This document shows, one piece after another, positions 1-12,335 of a stretch of DNA of 64,000 nt. The notes under the pieces are model-generated. The model was given only the letters and a program-made list of their open reading frames with translations. It searched no databases and was not told the origin of the DNA. The DNA is from Sipunculus nudus (lineage: Eukaryota; Annelida; Sipuncula; Golfingiida; Sipunculidae): contig CM049322.1 in the NCBI GenBank assembly GCA_026874595.1, positions 54,575,886 to 54,639,885 on the forward strand, read 5' to 3'. Both the position numbers and the translations under genes were made by a program. Each line of letters opens with the position of its first letter. Position 1 is the first letter of the stretch.

Positions 1-3000
1 CACACCCTCACACACATACACACTCTCACTCACATGCACACCCTCACACACATACACACCCTCACACACATACACACCCTCACACACATATACACCCTCA
101 CTCACTAACACACCCTCACACACATACACAGCCTGACACACATATACACACCCTCACACACATACACACCCTGACACACACATACACACCCTGACACACA
201 CATACATACCCTGACACACATATACACCCTCACACATATGCACACCCTCACACACATACACACCCTGACACACCCATACACACACACATACACACCCTCA
301 CACACATACACACCCTCACAAACATTGACACACACATACACACCCTGACACACACACACACACACACACAGACACACACGCACACACCCTCACACACATA
401 CACACCCTCACACACATACACACCCTCACACACATACACCCCTCACACACATACACACCCTCACACACATACACACCCTCACACACATATACACCCTCAC
501 ACACATACACACCCTGACACACATACACACACACCCACCCTGACACACACACATACACACCCTGACACACACATATACACACCCTCACACACATACACAC
601 CCTCACACACATACACACCCTCACACACATACACACCCTCACACACATACACCCCTCACACACATACACACCCTCACACACATATACACCCTCACACACA
701 TACACACCCTGACACACACATACACACACCCTCACACACATACACACCCATACACACCCTCACACACATACACACCCATACACACCCTCACACACATACA
801 CACCCTGACACACACATATACACACCCTCACACATATTCACAACCTCACACACATACACACCCTCACACACATACACACACACACATACACACCCTCACA
901 CACATACACACCCTCACAAACATTGACACACACATACACACCCTGACACACACACACACACACACACACTCACACACATACACACCCTCACACACATACA
1001 CACCCTCACACACATACACCCCTCACACACATACACACCCTCACACACATACACACCCTCACACACATATACACCCTCACACACATACACACCCTCACAC
1101 ACATACACACATCCTCACACACACATACACGCCCTTACACACCCTGACTCACACATACACACATACACACACCCTCACACACATACACGCCCTCACACAC
1201 CCTTACACACCCTCAGACACAAACACACCCTGACACACACACACACATACACACCCTCACACACATACACACACCCTCACACACATACACACACTCACAC
1301 ACACATACACACCCTCACACACCCTGACTCACACATACACACCTTGACACACACATACACACCCTGACACACACACACATACACACCATGACACACAAAC
1401 ATACACACCCTCACACACATACACACCCTCACACACATATACACCCTCACTCACAAACACACCCTAACACACATACACACCCTCACACACATACACACCC
1501 TCACACACATACACACCCTCACACACCCTGACACACACACACACACCCTGACACACACACATACACACCCTAACACACACATTTACACACCCTCACACAT
1601 ATACACATCCTCACACACACATACACACCCTCACACACATACACAACCTGACACACACATATACACACCCTCACACACATACACAGCCTCACACACATAC
1701 ACACCCTCATACACATACACACCCTCACACACATACACACATATACACACCCTGATACACACATACACACCCTGACACACACACACACACACACACACAC
1801 ACTGACACACACATACACACCCTGACACACACATATACACACCCTCACACACATACACACCCTCACACACATACACAACCTTACACACATACACACCCTC
1901 ACACACCCTGACACACACATACACACCCTGACACACACACACATACACACCCTCACACACATACACACCCTCACACACACACACACCCTCACACACATAC
2001 ACACCCTCACACACATATACACCCTCACTCACATACACACCCTCACACACATACACACCCTGACACACATATACACCCTGACACACATACACACCCTCAC
2101 ACACATACACTCCCTCACACATACACACCCTCACACACATATATACACCCTGACACACATACACACCCTCACACACATACACTCCCTCACACACATACAC
2201 CCTCACACACATATACACCCTCACTCACATACACACCCTCACACACATACACACCGTCACACACATATACACCCTGACACACACATACACACCCTCACAC
2301 ATACATACACACACCCTCACACACATACACACACTCACACACACATACACACCCTTACACACCCTGACTCACACATACACACATACACACACCCTCACAC
2401 ACATACACGCCCTCACACACCCTTACACACCCTCAGACACAAACACACCCTGACACACACATACACACCCTCACACACACATACACACACCCTCACACAC
2501 ATACACACACTCACACACACATACACACCCTCACACACCCTGACTCACACATACACACCTTGACACACACATACACACCCTGACACACACACACATACAC
2601 ACCATGACACACAAACATACACACCCTCACACACATACACACCCTCACACACATATACACCCTCACTCACAAACACACCCTAACACACATACACACCCTC
2701 ACACACATACACACCCTCACACACATACACACCCTCACACACCCTGACACACACACACACACCCTGACACACACACATACACACCCTAACACACACATTT
2801 ACACACCCTCACACATATACACATCCTCACACACACATACACACCCTCACACACATACACAACCTGACACACACATATACACACCCTCACACACATACAC
2901 AGCCTCACACACATACACACCCTCATACACATACACACCCTCACACACATACACACATATACACACCCTGATACACACATACACACCCTGACACACACAC

Positions 3001-3740
3001 ACACACACACTGACACACACATACACACCCTGACACACACATATACACACCCTCACACACATACACACCCTCACACACATACACAACCTTACACACATAC
3101 ACACCCTCACACACCCTGACACACACATACACACCCTGACACACACACATACACACCCTCACTCACATACACACCCTCACACACACACACACACCCTCAC
3201 ACACATACACACCCTCACACACATATACACCCTCACTCACATACACACCCTCACACACATACACACCCTGACACACATATACACCCTGACACACATACAC
3301 ACCCTCACACACATACACTCCCTCACACATACACACCCTCACACACATATATACACCCTGACACACATACACACCCTCACACACATACACTCCCTCACAC
3401 ACATACACCCTCACACACATATACACCCTCACTCACATACACACCCTCACACACACATATACACCCTCACACACATACACACCCTCACTCACATACACAC
3501 CCTCACACACACATACACACCCTCACACACATACACACCGTCACACACATATACACCCTGACACACACATACACACCCTGACACACACATACACACCCTG
3601 ACACACATACACACCCTCACACTAATACACACCCTGACACACACATACACACCCTGAAACACATACACACCCTCACACACATACACACCCTCACACACAT
3701 ACACACCCTCACACACCCATTCACACACACACACACACAC
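1..3740. repeat. CA-rich minisatellite, 18-bp unit, with higher-order duplications
   Basis: The stretch is almost wholly built of the 18-bp unit ACACACCCTCACACACAT and variants (CCTGACAC, pure CA runs). The bottom strand reads open over long distances as a Val-Cys-rich hexapeptide repeat (GVYVCE or RVCMCV), but this follows from the repeat being a multiple of three and is not evidence of a gene. Higher-order copies are visible: about 1105-2300 recurs at about 2321-3510 (offset 1.21-1.22 kb), and a block near 320 recurs near 919 (offset 598). The array ends at about 3740, next to unique sequence and a Helitron-like end. Confidence 0.95.
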
Positions 3741-4287
3741 GTGAATGGACGCATACCCTCCTGACTGAGGGTAAATCAGACAAGTGACCCATGGGTCATG
3801 ACGCTCAGCTGCCAAGCATGACCTGTGACATCATGGACTGAGATTCACAACTTCCAGTCAAATTTTGAAGAACCAATTTGCCAATTTGTTGAAAATTTTC
3901 TTTGACAACAGAAATATATATCACCTATGTCTGGTTAAAACACAGTGAATTGATGGTCTGAGGAAAATGCATGATTGTTAAGCTATCAGGAACTATTCCA
4001 ACAGCTTGCTTGAAACCTGTCAGTCTCATAGGAACACCACAGAGGGGAAATATAAGATCAAAATATATAGCAAAAATCAAGGAAATACATGCAAGAATTA
4101 TTGAGAAACAGGTGCTTCTGTATGAATTTTTATTCAATGCAAGCCAACTGTACTGCACTTTTATAAATGATGGTAATATTTATTCAGAAATATTTGACCC
4201 AATCCTTTACAAGATTACATAAATATACATCCAACTGCATTCACTTTAACTGTTCTTGAGATAATATGATCAAAAGGAATTAAAAGA

Positions 4288-4530
4288 TGGTTGCCTGGTG
4301 GCCATATTGGACTTCTGACAAGTCTGAAATCAGACAACAAACATTCTCTAAATCGGATCAAACATCAAAGAAAAATTACTGAAACTGCACTGAAGAAAGA
4401 ATTTCTAAGGTGGCTAACTGGCAGACATTATGGATTTCTGACAAGTATGACATTTGATATCCCACATTCTCCAATAAGAGACCAAACTTGGGCAAATTAT
4501 CCAGTAATGAATGCCCAAAATAATTCAAAA
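4288..4530 (+). repeat. Two diverged 123-bp repeat copies inside Helitron-like element 1
   Basis: The tract around GGACTTCTGACAAG (4309) recurs as GGATTTCTGACAAG (4432), 123 bp later, with flanking similarity. Both read open on the plus strand with a shared WLxGxHxG pattern, but the frame has no recognisable domain and lies inside a mobile element, so I call it a non-coding repeat. Confidence 0.45.
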
Positions 4531-5111
4531 GGCATGTCCAGGCCCTCATATCAGATTTATAGATATGCAATTGTAAAAAGTGTAAGTCCAATATTTTTTA
4601 TTATCACTCTGCTTTTCAATGGGGTCAGCAGGGTAGGTAAACTGCCAAACCTGAAAGAAAAGAAATGCAGAAAGCATGACTAAGAGTCTTGAAATAAAAC
4701 AAAAAGCCATCCTAAATCAAGGTACACATCCACATATTATGAGAACAAACACTTGCTTTTATATGTTGTGATATATATTAAAATATTCAGATATCTAGGA
4801 AACTAAGTTTATTGCTAGGATTCCATAAAATAATCTGCAAAATGTTCCCATCATCTTGTAAATCAGTAGCTAAACCTTAATACTATACTCTCATTGTCTT
4901 AATGCCTGGCTGAAGCATTCTGACAACAGTGTTTTTGTTATGAAGTAACGAGGTACTTATCACTGCGCCTTATCACTTAATAGGCTGATACAAAAGGGAG
5001 TCATATGTCACCAGTGTCACTCACAATTACAGCCACACAGGGAGATGTACCAGCTGGAGTGGGATGGTTATATATACAAGAAAAATAGAGATGGTCTATA
5101 AAATAAGTAAT

Positions 5112-5975
5112 TGTGAACATCCCTGACCTATGACCTTGGCCTTTTGCCCATATATCAACTGGATTCTTTCTAAATGATGGGTAACTACTAACCACTTAAA
5201 TCTGGTGTAATTACTTGGCAACCAATGGGTGAATAACTTTGACCTGCAACCTTTAACCTGCTGACTAGCTGACCCCAAAATCAATAAGTTATTTATTCAA
5301 GCAAAAAGACCCATAAATATGAAGTTTGAGTCAAACTGAGTGATGCATAGATGTGGCATATGTGAAAGACTGAAGGTTTGGGTTGAACAGTTACACTTGA
5401 AATATGCTCACAAGCATTTAGAACAATTAAATATTGTGACCTTGACCTTTGACTTTTTGACCTCAACATCAATAGGCTTCTTCCCTTATTGGTAGGTAAG
5501 CCATATATGACAGATGGAATGTACGGATTGAAAAGTTTGCCTGAAAATGACTCCACGCAAGAAGTGGGTGCTGTGAACTTGACCTTTGACCTCAAAATCA
5601 ACAGGTCTTTTCCCCTGTTGGCAGAGAAGCGATATCAGTGCTGGAAGGTTTGGAATGAAAAGTCTAGCTTGAAATGTGTCCACAACCTTTTCAAAGAAGT
5701 GGATCCTGTGACCCTGACCTTTCACCTTGTGACCTCAAAATCTATAGGATTCTTCTCCAACTTAGTAGGTGAGCTATATGTGAAAAATCAAAGAATTGGG
5801 ATGAAAGGGTTGGCTTAAAATGCATCCACAGGCTTTACAAAGAAGAGGCTCTTGTGACCTTGACCTTTGACCTTTTGACCTTAAAAAAAAATTATGGTTC
5901 TTCCCCTGTTGGAAGGTGAGCTGTATGTGAAAGATGGAAGGTTTGGGATGAAAATTTTGTCTCAAAGAGTTATTT
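5112..5975 (+). repeat. GACCTTGACCTTTGACCT minisatellite, about 135-146-bp units
   Basis: Successive units begin at GTGACCTTGACC or variants near 5437, 5572, 5707 and 5853. Each continues with a CTCAAAATCAATAGG-like segment, a TTCTTCCCCTGTTGG-like segment, and a GGTGAGCTATATGTGAAAGATGGAAGG-like segment (shortened forms also occur). More degenerate units lie near 5125 and 5240. It forms the internal tandem repeat of Helitron-like element 1. No protein is supported. Confidence 0.8.
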
Positions 5976-5977
5976 CT

Positions 5978-5997
5978 GGGGTGTGCAAACACACCCC
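5978..5997 (+). other. Perfect short hairpin inside Helitron-like element 1
   Basis: GGGGTGTG-CAAA-CACACCCC is an 8-bp perfect stem with a 4-base loop, placed between the minisatellite and the GGAC-rich tail. Its role is unknown. Confidence 0.6.
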
Positions 5998-6210
5998 ATA
6001 ACTTCGAGAATATAGGTCGCAGTGACCTAATTTCAGGTTTGCAAGGAGATCTTTTTATAACCTCTAATACTGCATAGGGTTCATGGCCCTAGCCCCTACG
6101 GTTACGATTTGTGCCCTGCTAACGGACGGCCGGCCGGACGGACAGACGGAAGGACGACGGACAAAGACCCATCGCTATAGCCCAGCATGACTGAAAGTCA
6201 GCTGAGCTAA

Positions 6211-7775
6211 TAAAACGTGTAATTTCTGTCGCGTCTTTTATCGTAGGTATCGGTCTTAAGAGCAAACATTTTCATTTCTGATTTCGGTATTATGAATATT
6301 TGTGTGTTTCGTACATTGAAATGAGAAAATATGCATAAAAAACAGGCAATGGTGCTTCGGTATTAATTTACTTTGCGTATTAGAAAAACAATAATATCTG
6401 TTAGGTTTTAAATATGTGGAAAACGAAATGATAATTTAGTCGACTGCCATAGGTCTAATAACCAGATATTTCTATTAGTTGATCTCAGGGCGATTTCAGG
6501 TCCAAGCATTCATGTGTTTATAAGGTTCAACAACGAAAAATTATGAAGACATATCGTATACACGGCTGGGTGCAAACAATTTTGACATATTTGCAAACTT
6601 TCCCATGTAGCAGAGGTCACAATGATTTAATTAAAACTACGATCTGTGTGTAGATAGCATAAAATAACCAGCAAATATTATACGTTATAAGATAAAAAAT
6701 AATTAACGGTAGATTATTCATCTTTCATTTATTATAATAAAAATATGAAATAACAAAACTCTCCTCAGCGTGTACCATGGGTTATTTGTGTTGCACATAA
6801 ACCCTCCATGTCAAGCTATAATACACATGAACATAACGTTTTAACATTAATTAAAAATTTATTAATAATAACAATTTTTTCATGAAATATTCACAAGTAA
6901 AGCCAAAAACAAGCTACATAGAAAGAGAAATGAAGGCAAAATCGAGAGATGCAAAATCTACCATTTCTCTGATTCTCTCTTAAAACAAGCTGCTAGTGAA
7001 CAAAAATGACCCACCAAAAAAAAAAAACAATAGAGAAAAAGTGAGAAATCGTATGAAAAATATGTATATAAGGGAACCAAACCAAAACATAAAAAGTCCT
7101 AAAATGAGTCAATGAAATACAAATGCCTGTCAATAAGAAAAATATGAAAGATATTTTAAACTTAATTATTTCACGATTATTAATCAGATATATTATACTC
7201 TGATTATAGACTTACAATAAAACTCTCCTTCCTGTTGTATTAATAATATTTATATATAAATATATTAATATATTAATATTAATAATTTATATATTTCCAA
7301 ATAAAAAAAAAATGTGTCAAATTGCTATTTCGATGAAAGTTATAAAAAACGAGGCCTAACTCATTTGACCCAATCAGGTACGTTAAAATAGTTCATAAAT
7401 CTTCAAGTTTAAATGAAAAAAATTTTGATAAAAATTCTTTATTTTCATGTTAGATATAATACTAGGCTATAATGTGAACAAATAAACAAAGAGGTCAAAA
7501 TGATAATATGGTGTGCATAATATCACTTCTATCATAGTTTGTTTCGTTCAGGTTCCCCCTCGCTGCACCGTCTCTTCTCTCTTGGTTATTTATAGAATGA
7601 TGTCCACAAATTACAGAGAAAATAAAAAAAATATGGTAAAAAGTATATATATTCAGACGTATATATAACCTGTACAAGATATTTCTATGTTGTTAATATG
7701 ACATCCGTTAAGGGTACATTATATTTCCTTATACATTGTTTCCTCTCAGTATCACTACTGTAGTTATTATGTAAA

Positions 7776-7778
<3 letters not shown>
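6211..7778. other. AT-rich non-coding stretch 3' of the receptor gene
   Basis: No gene or repeat family is recognised here. It lies downstream of the receptor stop codon on the minus strand and may hold its 3' UTR. On that strand AATAAA occurs once at a plausible distance (7438-7443). Confidence 0.5.
7438..7443 (-). terminator. Candidate polyadenylation signal of the receptor gene
   Basis: TTTATT on the plus strand reads AATAAA on the minus strand, about 420 bp beyond the stop codon. In AT-rich DNA this can arise by chance. Confidence 0.25.

Positions 7779-7844
<66 letters not shown>
7779..7844. repeat. (TA)n microsatellite
   Basis: About 33 uninterrupted TA units begin 18 bp beyond the receptor stop codon, in its presumed 3' UTR. 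Confidence 0.95.
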
Positions 7845-7846
<2 letters not shown>

Positions 7847-7861
7847 TGCCACGAAGAGGCA

Positions 7862-10800
7862 TCACACCGACAGCGTCAGGTCCGGTAATTTCTGTTCCAA
7901 CTGACGTTTAATATTCCTAACAACAGACGCACTCATCTTGTTATACTCGAGATCTAACTTGTAAAGTCGTGACAGTTGTAGTGTCATGTTCACGATCTGC
8001 TCTAGTCCGTCACCCAGGTGGTTATCACGGACATTCAGTATCCTCAGTGAGGGACATGACGGGAGCTGGTCAATCAACTGTATGACGGCCTGGGTGTCAG
8101 TCAGACCACAGCGGAACATGATAAGTGTGTCCAGGTTGGTGAGTGATGTCAGCTGCCGGGACAGTTGTACTACACTATCATTACCCATGTTATTGTTCTC
8201 AAGGGTTAACACTTGTAGCTGAGACAGCATTGACAGTTGTGAGACACATTTGTTCCAGGCTTTATGTATCTGTATATATTTATGCGATGTATCTGGTTGT
8301 ATATACTCATCATATATGTCATACACATCACAGTTAACAAGCAGCAACTGTCTGATCTCACGCAGGTTGACCAGCCTCTCACCCAGCTGCTCCACACCTG
8401 CTGCATCTAGTGACCAGCGTGCCATCTGCAGCACCTGCAGCCCGGGCGTGTACCGGAGACCGTCCACTACAGCTCCACCTTGACCACGGTCATCATAGCG
8501 GCACTTGCATACACGTAACTCACGGAGCCGGGGCAGACGCTGTAACTGACGGCTTAACGTCTCATACACAGCACGGCCTGCTGTGTTTATATTTACCGTC
8601 TTCACTCCGTGCTCCTCACCAGCCACCACTGTACCTGTCAGATCAAGCACCACCAGACCTGGTGTGTCATGTAAATGTTCAACAATTTTTCTCACAGCAT
8701 TGTGATCACTACAATAACACAGACGTAATTCTCTCAGCTCAACAAGATTCGAAAGCTGTCTTCCTAACTCAGTAAATACATCATACTTGACCTCATTTCT
8801 CAGTAGGTCTAATGTATGTAATCTAGCCGTGTGTCGTAGTCCCTTTATCACAGCATCCACGTCGTTACACCTACACAGACGGAGCTCACGGAGGTCATTT
8901 AGGTGCTGTAGCTGATCACCTAAACCCGGGTAAATAGTCTTATCAATACTGTTACTCATGTTATATAATTCCGAAAATACACCTCTTTTTGCAAATTTTG
9001 CTTTTAATCCAGATATATCGAGAATATTAATGTCTGGCACCAAATATAAGTTATCTATAACGTGACGTACTACATTTCGCTTATCAGACACACACAGTCG
9101 GAGTACTCTAAGCTTGACCAGGTGTTTTAGCTGCTTACCCAGTATTTTAAACACCGACGAGTTGGCCTTGTTACCAGAGAGGTCTAGAGACTGTAGTTGT
9201 GTCACGTGATGTAGAGATTTCACAACCGGGATCAGCCCGAATGGATCATCACATTCACACAGACGGAGCTCACGGAGCTTCGTGAGGCTCGTCATCCTAT
9301 CACCCAGGGTCTTATACACATCTAGTGTCACTTTATTACCTGTCGTCCGACCCCTCACGTCTAGTATCTCGTACGGCTCAGGGTTAGATATATTTCCTGA
9401 TATATCTAAAATTTCTATTTCGAATGTGTGCCCGATATCATTTATGACGGGCTCTATTGCATTAACGGTGTCACATTTGCATAGGTATAAAATCCTTAGA
9501 TTCAACATTACCTTTAAATGTACAGCTATTTGTGTGCATACCCCAGAGGATACCAGGATACCTCTCATGTCTATAACGGTTATATCACTGATATTATAAA
9601 CCAGTGGTCTGCCTGTATCGTTTGTCTTGTATATGTCAAGATTGATGACACTCAGTGAAGGAAATATATGCCTAGCTAAATCTTTTTCGATTTCCGTGTT
9701 AAACGTGTCTTTGTGCTTGTCTGAACTCTGCAGATATGTTGGATCTTCATCCTCCTGAGACAATTTAGCTTTTTTGTTACATGTACCGAGACAGAGCTTC
9801 CATACTGGCACTAACTCGGAAATGATACCTCCTAATAGTTCATGCAAATTTCCTTCTGTTATATTATGGGCCAAATCTAAAACTTCAAGCTGCTTAGTTT
9901 GTACAAAAATACATTGAACAGATATCCCTAGCCCGGCGTTACCCCATTTTGGTTTTGGTGGCACGGTTATATCAGAAATGTTTGTGCTAATGGTAATGTG
10001 CGATTTTTCTGTGGTAATACTGTACAGAAATGTAATGTTGTCTGCAGTAAGTTTTCGAAATCCATCAACCCTTAAACGTTCTATTCTTAGTACCTGTGTA
10101 GATTTCCCCTGTATTTTAAAATCAGAGTCATCAATAAACCCAGTTTCCAGTTGGCATACAGTTACTTCTGTGAGGTGGGATTTTTGCATTAACATGAGGT
10201 ACTTTATGTGTTCAACAGATGGCGCCCATATTGTTATCTTCGTAACAGCTGAACAGTTCATAGCAAAAAAGCGTTTTATCACATCAGGGGTGTAGTGTCT
10301 ACTCAATTCAAGCTCGATGATCTGAGGGAGAATGATAGACCCGTTGGCTGAATCCAACAAAAATGCCAAATGAACGGCTGTATTTGTTTTTGCCGCATGG
10401 CTCTCTGAACCTTCAATGATGTCACGGACAAGGTCACTGATCACGTCTTTGCCGAGGCCCTGGAGAAACGTAACCAGCATGTCGGCTTCTTTGATAGCAT
10501 TTGGTGACCTAAGGAATTGCAATAGTAATCCGTGTCTCAATTCTGGGTCGCAGTGCACAATATAATAGGCCGCCATGTATTCTTGGAAAGTTTTATGCTG
10601 AAAGCTGATCCTTTTCCTTCGTTTCCGGCTTTCTGTACGTTCTGGGAGAGTCATTTCGTTAAGGTTAAAAAACCCAAGTTTTCTTGCCGTTTCTGTTAAA
10701 TCTTTGATTGCGGAAGGATGGAAGTTAAGTTGTAACGTGTCTCCCTTCAGGCCGTCCGCTGCAATTCTACCAATTTCCATAAAATATTGATGGTACTTAT

Positions 10801-11551
10801 CAACGATTTCTTCTGGAATTGCATATTCATCTTGATTAAGATATTTTCTTTCATATCTTCCGCATATGTACTTTAAAAAATCAAAATAAAACCCCGTTAC
10901 TGAGTCGGCTAGTGTCTTATTATCGCGCCACAGTACGCACATTAGTAACAAAACGGCAGGATAACGGCTTAAATCTTTCCTGTCCTCAGACTTGCTTATT
11001 TCTTCTCGAAGTGAATATCCATTTCCCTTAAAAAAACGGTCAGTGTAGATTTCTACACCTTTGGCAGAAAAACCTTTAAGGATTACGTGGGTAGTGGGAA
11101 GTTCATTTGTACTTCTGAAATGCAGACTAGGGTGATTTCTAGAAGTAATGAGAAGATTGGTTTGCTTTAATTTGTTCCTTCGTAAAAGTCTTGTTATCTC
11201 TGAAGCTGTATCGTCCCTGTATTCATCGAGACCTTCACACAGAAATAGAATATTTCTTTGGTGATTTTCAATTATCGATGCCATTTTTTCCTCTTCTACA
11301 TCAATGTTCATAATTTGCAAAACAGCTTCCATTAGGCTTTGATCTTTACTGACGTCCCTTAAAAAGATTGGCAGGACCAACTTGAATTTCCGCATTCGCC
11401 TTTTGATATGTCTCGGCATGAGAAACGTCTTACTCCACCAGCCGGCCAGGATATACCTAGCCCAGTCCATCAACAGCCGTTTTGCTAATGTTGTCTTTCC
11501 CGTTCCTGCAGCTCCTTCAATATACACCCGATGGAATCCTTCAAGTTCTCC
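7862..11551 (-). CDS. Last exon of the receptor: NACHT ATPase and leucine-rich repeats
   Basis: The acceptor TTTTAG precedes GGAGAACTTG, and the exon stays open for 1229 codons to TGA at 7862-7864. The in-frame GTG at 11525-11527 is not a start; the frame runs on to the acceptor. The NACHT shows a P-loop GAAGTGKTT (exon residues 13-21), Walker B ILFLCEGLDEY (about 101-111), sensor-1 LLITSRN (about 133-139), and the helical motif FQHKTFQEYMAAYY near residue 315. From about residue 550 come many ribonuclease-inhibitor-like LRRs; a 55-70-residue double unit built on LRELRLCxC and LDLSGN recurs. NLR proteins use NACHT for nucleotide-dependent assembly and LRRs for sensing or autoinhibition. No effector domain (CARD, death, TIR) is encoded in this exon. 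Confidence 0.92.
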   Translation of the reverse strand, partial: GELEGFHRVYIEGAAGTGKTTLAKRLLMDWARYILAGWWSKTFLMPRHIKRRMRKFKLVLPIFLRDVSKDQSLMEAVLQIMNIDVEEEKMASIIENHQRNILFLCEGLDEYRDDTASEITRLLRRNKLKQTNLLITSRNHPSLHFRSTNELPTTHVILKGFSAKGVEIYTDRFFKGNGYSLREEISKSEDRKDLSRYPAVLLLMCVLWRDNKTLADSVTGFYFDFLKYICGRYERKYLNQDEYAIPEEIVDKYHQYFMEIGRIAADGLKGDTLQLNFHPSAIKDLTETARKLGFFNLNEMTLPERTESRKRRKRISFQHKTFQEYMAAYYIVHCDPELRHGLLLQFLRSPNAIKEADMLVTFLQGLGKDVISDLVRDIIEGSESHAAKTNTAVHLAFLLDSANGSIILPQIIELELSRHYTPDVIKRFFAMNCSAVTKITIWAPSVEHIKYLMLMQKSHLTEVTVCQLETGFIDDSDFKIQGKSTQVLRIERLRVDGFRKLTADNITFLYSITTEKSHITISTNISDITVPPKPKWGNAGLGISVQCIFVQTKQLEVLDLAHNITEGNLHELLGGIISELVPVWKLCLGTCNKKAKLSQEDEDPTYLQSSDKHKDTFNTEIEKDLARHIFPSLSVINLDIYKTNDTGRPLVYNISDITVIDMRGILVSSGVCTQIAVHLKVMLNLRILYLCKCDTVNAIEPVINDIGHTFEIEILDISGNISNPEPYEILDVRGRTTGNKVTLDVYKTLGDRMTSLTKLRELRLCECDDPFGLIPVVKSLHHVTQLQSLDLSGNKANSSVFKILGKQLKHLVKLRVLRLCVSDKRNVVRHVIDNLYLVPDINILDISGLKAKFAKRGVFSELYNMSNSIDKTIYPGLGDQLQHLNDLRELRLCRCNDVDAVIKGLRHTARLHTLDLLRNEVKYDVFTELGRQLSNLVELRELRLCYCSDHNAVRKIVEHLHDTPGLVVLDLTGTVVAGEEHGVKTVNINTAGRAVYETLSRQLQRLPRLRELRVCKCRYDDRGQGGAVVDGLRYTPGLQVLQMARWSLDAAGVEQLGERLVNLREIRQLLLVNCDVYDIYDEYIQPDTSHKYIQIHKAWNKCVSQLSMLSQLQVLTLENNNMGNDSVVQLSRQLTSLTNLDTLIMFRCGLTDTQAVIQLIDQLPSCPSLRILNVRDNHLGDGLEQIVNMTLQLSRLYKLDLEYNKMSASVVRNIKRQLEQKLPDLTLSV

Positions 11552-12301
11552 CTAAAATTAACCAAAGCTGTATATATTGAAAACCGATATACATAATATC
11601 TTAAATATTTCTCTTGTACTGGTGAATAAATTTAAGTGACTATTATAAGCGCATTTTTGAAAGCACAGGTATCTTCAATGTATTTTTTTCCATTTTTGTT
11701 AATAATTATGTTTATAGGTTTTAGTATTAATTTATTCATAATGCAACCTTAGGCACTGAATGCCACTTATCCACCTTGGATAACATATCTGTATAGAAAT
11801 CCAATGGTCTTTCTTCCGGGAATAGTTGTGTGCGCTTTTTTTCTACGAATACGAGATCCGTGTACAATTCATCTAGCTCGACGGAACTGGTCTCATCTTC
11901 CCAGTCCCAGACTTCTGTGTAGTTAAAATTCCTTGATATCTCCCTTGCAATGTGACGCTGGATATATATGATTGTGTTTCTGCCTTCTCCTTAAAAGTAT
12001 TAAAAAGTATTCGATTTAATTTCATATATCTTATTAAATCTTATTGAATGACATAATATATCAAATTTGGTGAGCATTTCAGGCTTTGATGCTGTAAGAT
12101 TATCTATAAGCCAGTTGATTTAGAAGAGGCAGCCATCTTCTAGCAACATTAAATATAATACGTGAATTCGTTATGAACAGTAATGTTCCAACATGGAAAT
12201 ATCTACATATTTATCTCAGCTTCTTACCTTTCTCAAGTAAATTTTTCATTTCGACAAATTCATGTTGAAGGTTTTGTTGATTCTGTTTTCGGCGCCAAAT
12301 C

Positions 12302-12335
<34 letters not shown>

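Larger units (their letters stand above)
3785..6210 (+). mobile_element. Helitron-like non-autonomous element 1
   Basis: The left end is a perfect 14-bp palindrome TGACCCATGGGTCA (3785-3798), followed by GCTCAGCTG. The right end is a GGAC-rich tract (6121-6165), a short hairpin GACT-gaa-AGTC, then CAGCTGAGCTAA followed by T. A hairpin before terminal CTRR is the Helitron 3' signature, and GCTCAGCTG is the inverse of the right-end CAGCTGAGC. The interior is non-coding and includes a GACCTTTGACCT minisatellite. Element 2 at 19894-22069 has the same pair of ends, which is why I treat this as one mobile unit. The ends are seen; the Helitron assignment is inference. A related Helentron or bivalve 'pearl'-type element is the main alternative. 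Confidence 0.6.

Noticed and set aside
105-3815. Long Cys/Val-rich reading frames on the minus strand
   Set aside because: They are translations of the 18-bp minisatellite; several frames are open at once and no start context, domain or splice structure supports a gene.
4291-4683. A 130-residue plus-strand protein
   Set aside because: It covers two diverged copies of a 123-bp repeat within a Helitron-like element; no domain.
7986-10295. Plus-strand frames opposite the NACHT-LRR exon
   Set aside because: They are antisense shadows of the long coding exon and show no domain.
11525-11527. GTG as start codon of a 1221-residue NACHT-LRR protein
   Set aside because: The frame continues upstream to a good acceptor and joins in phase to a pre-NACHT exon; starting here would remove the residues leading into the P-loop.
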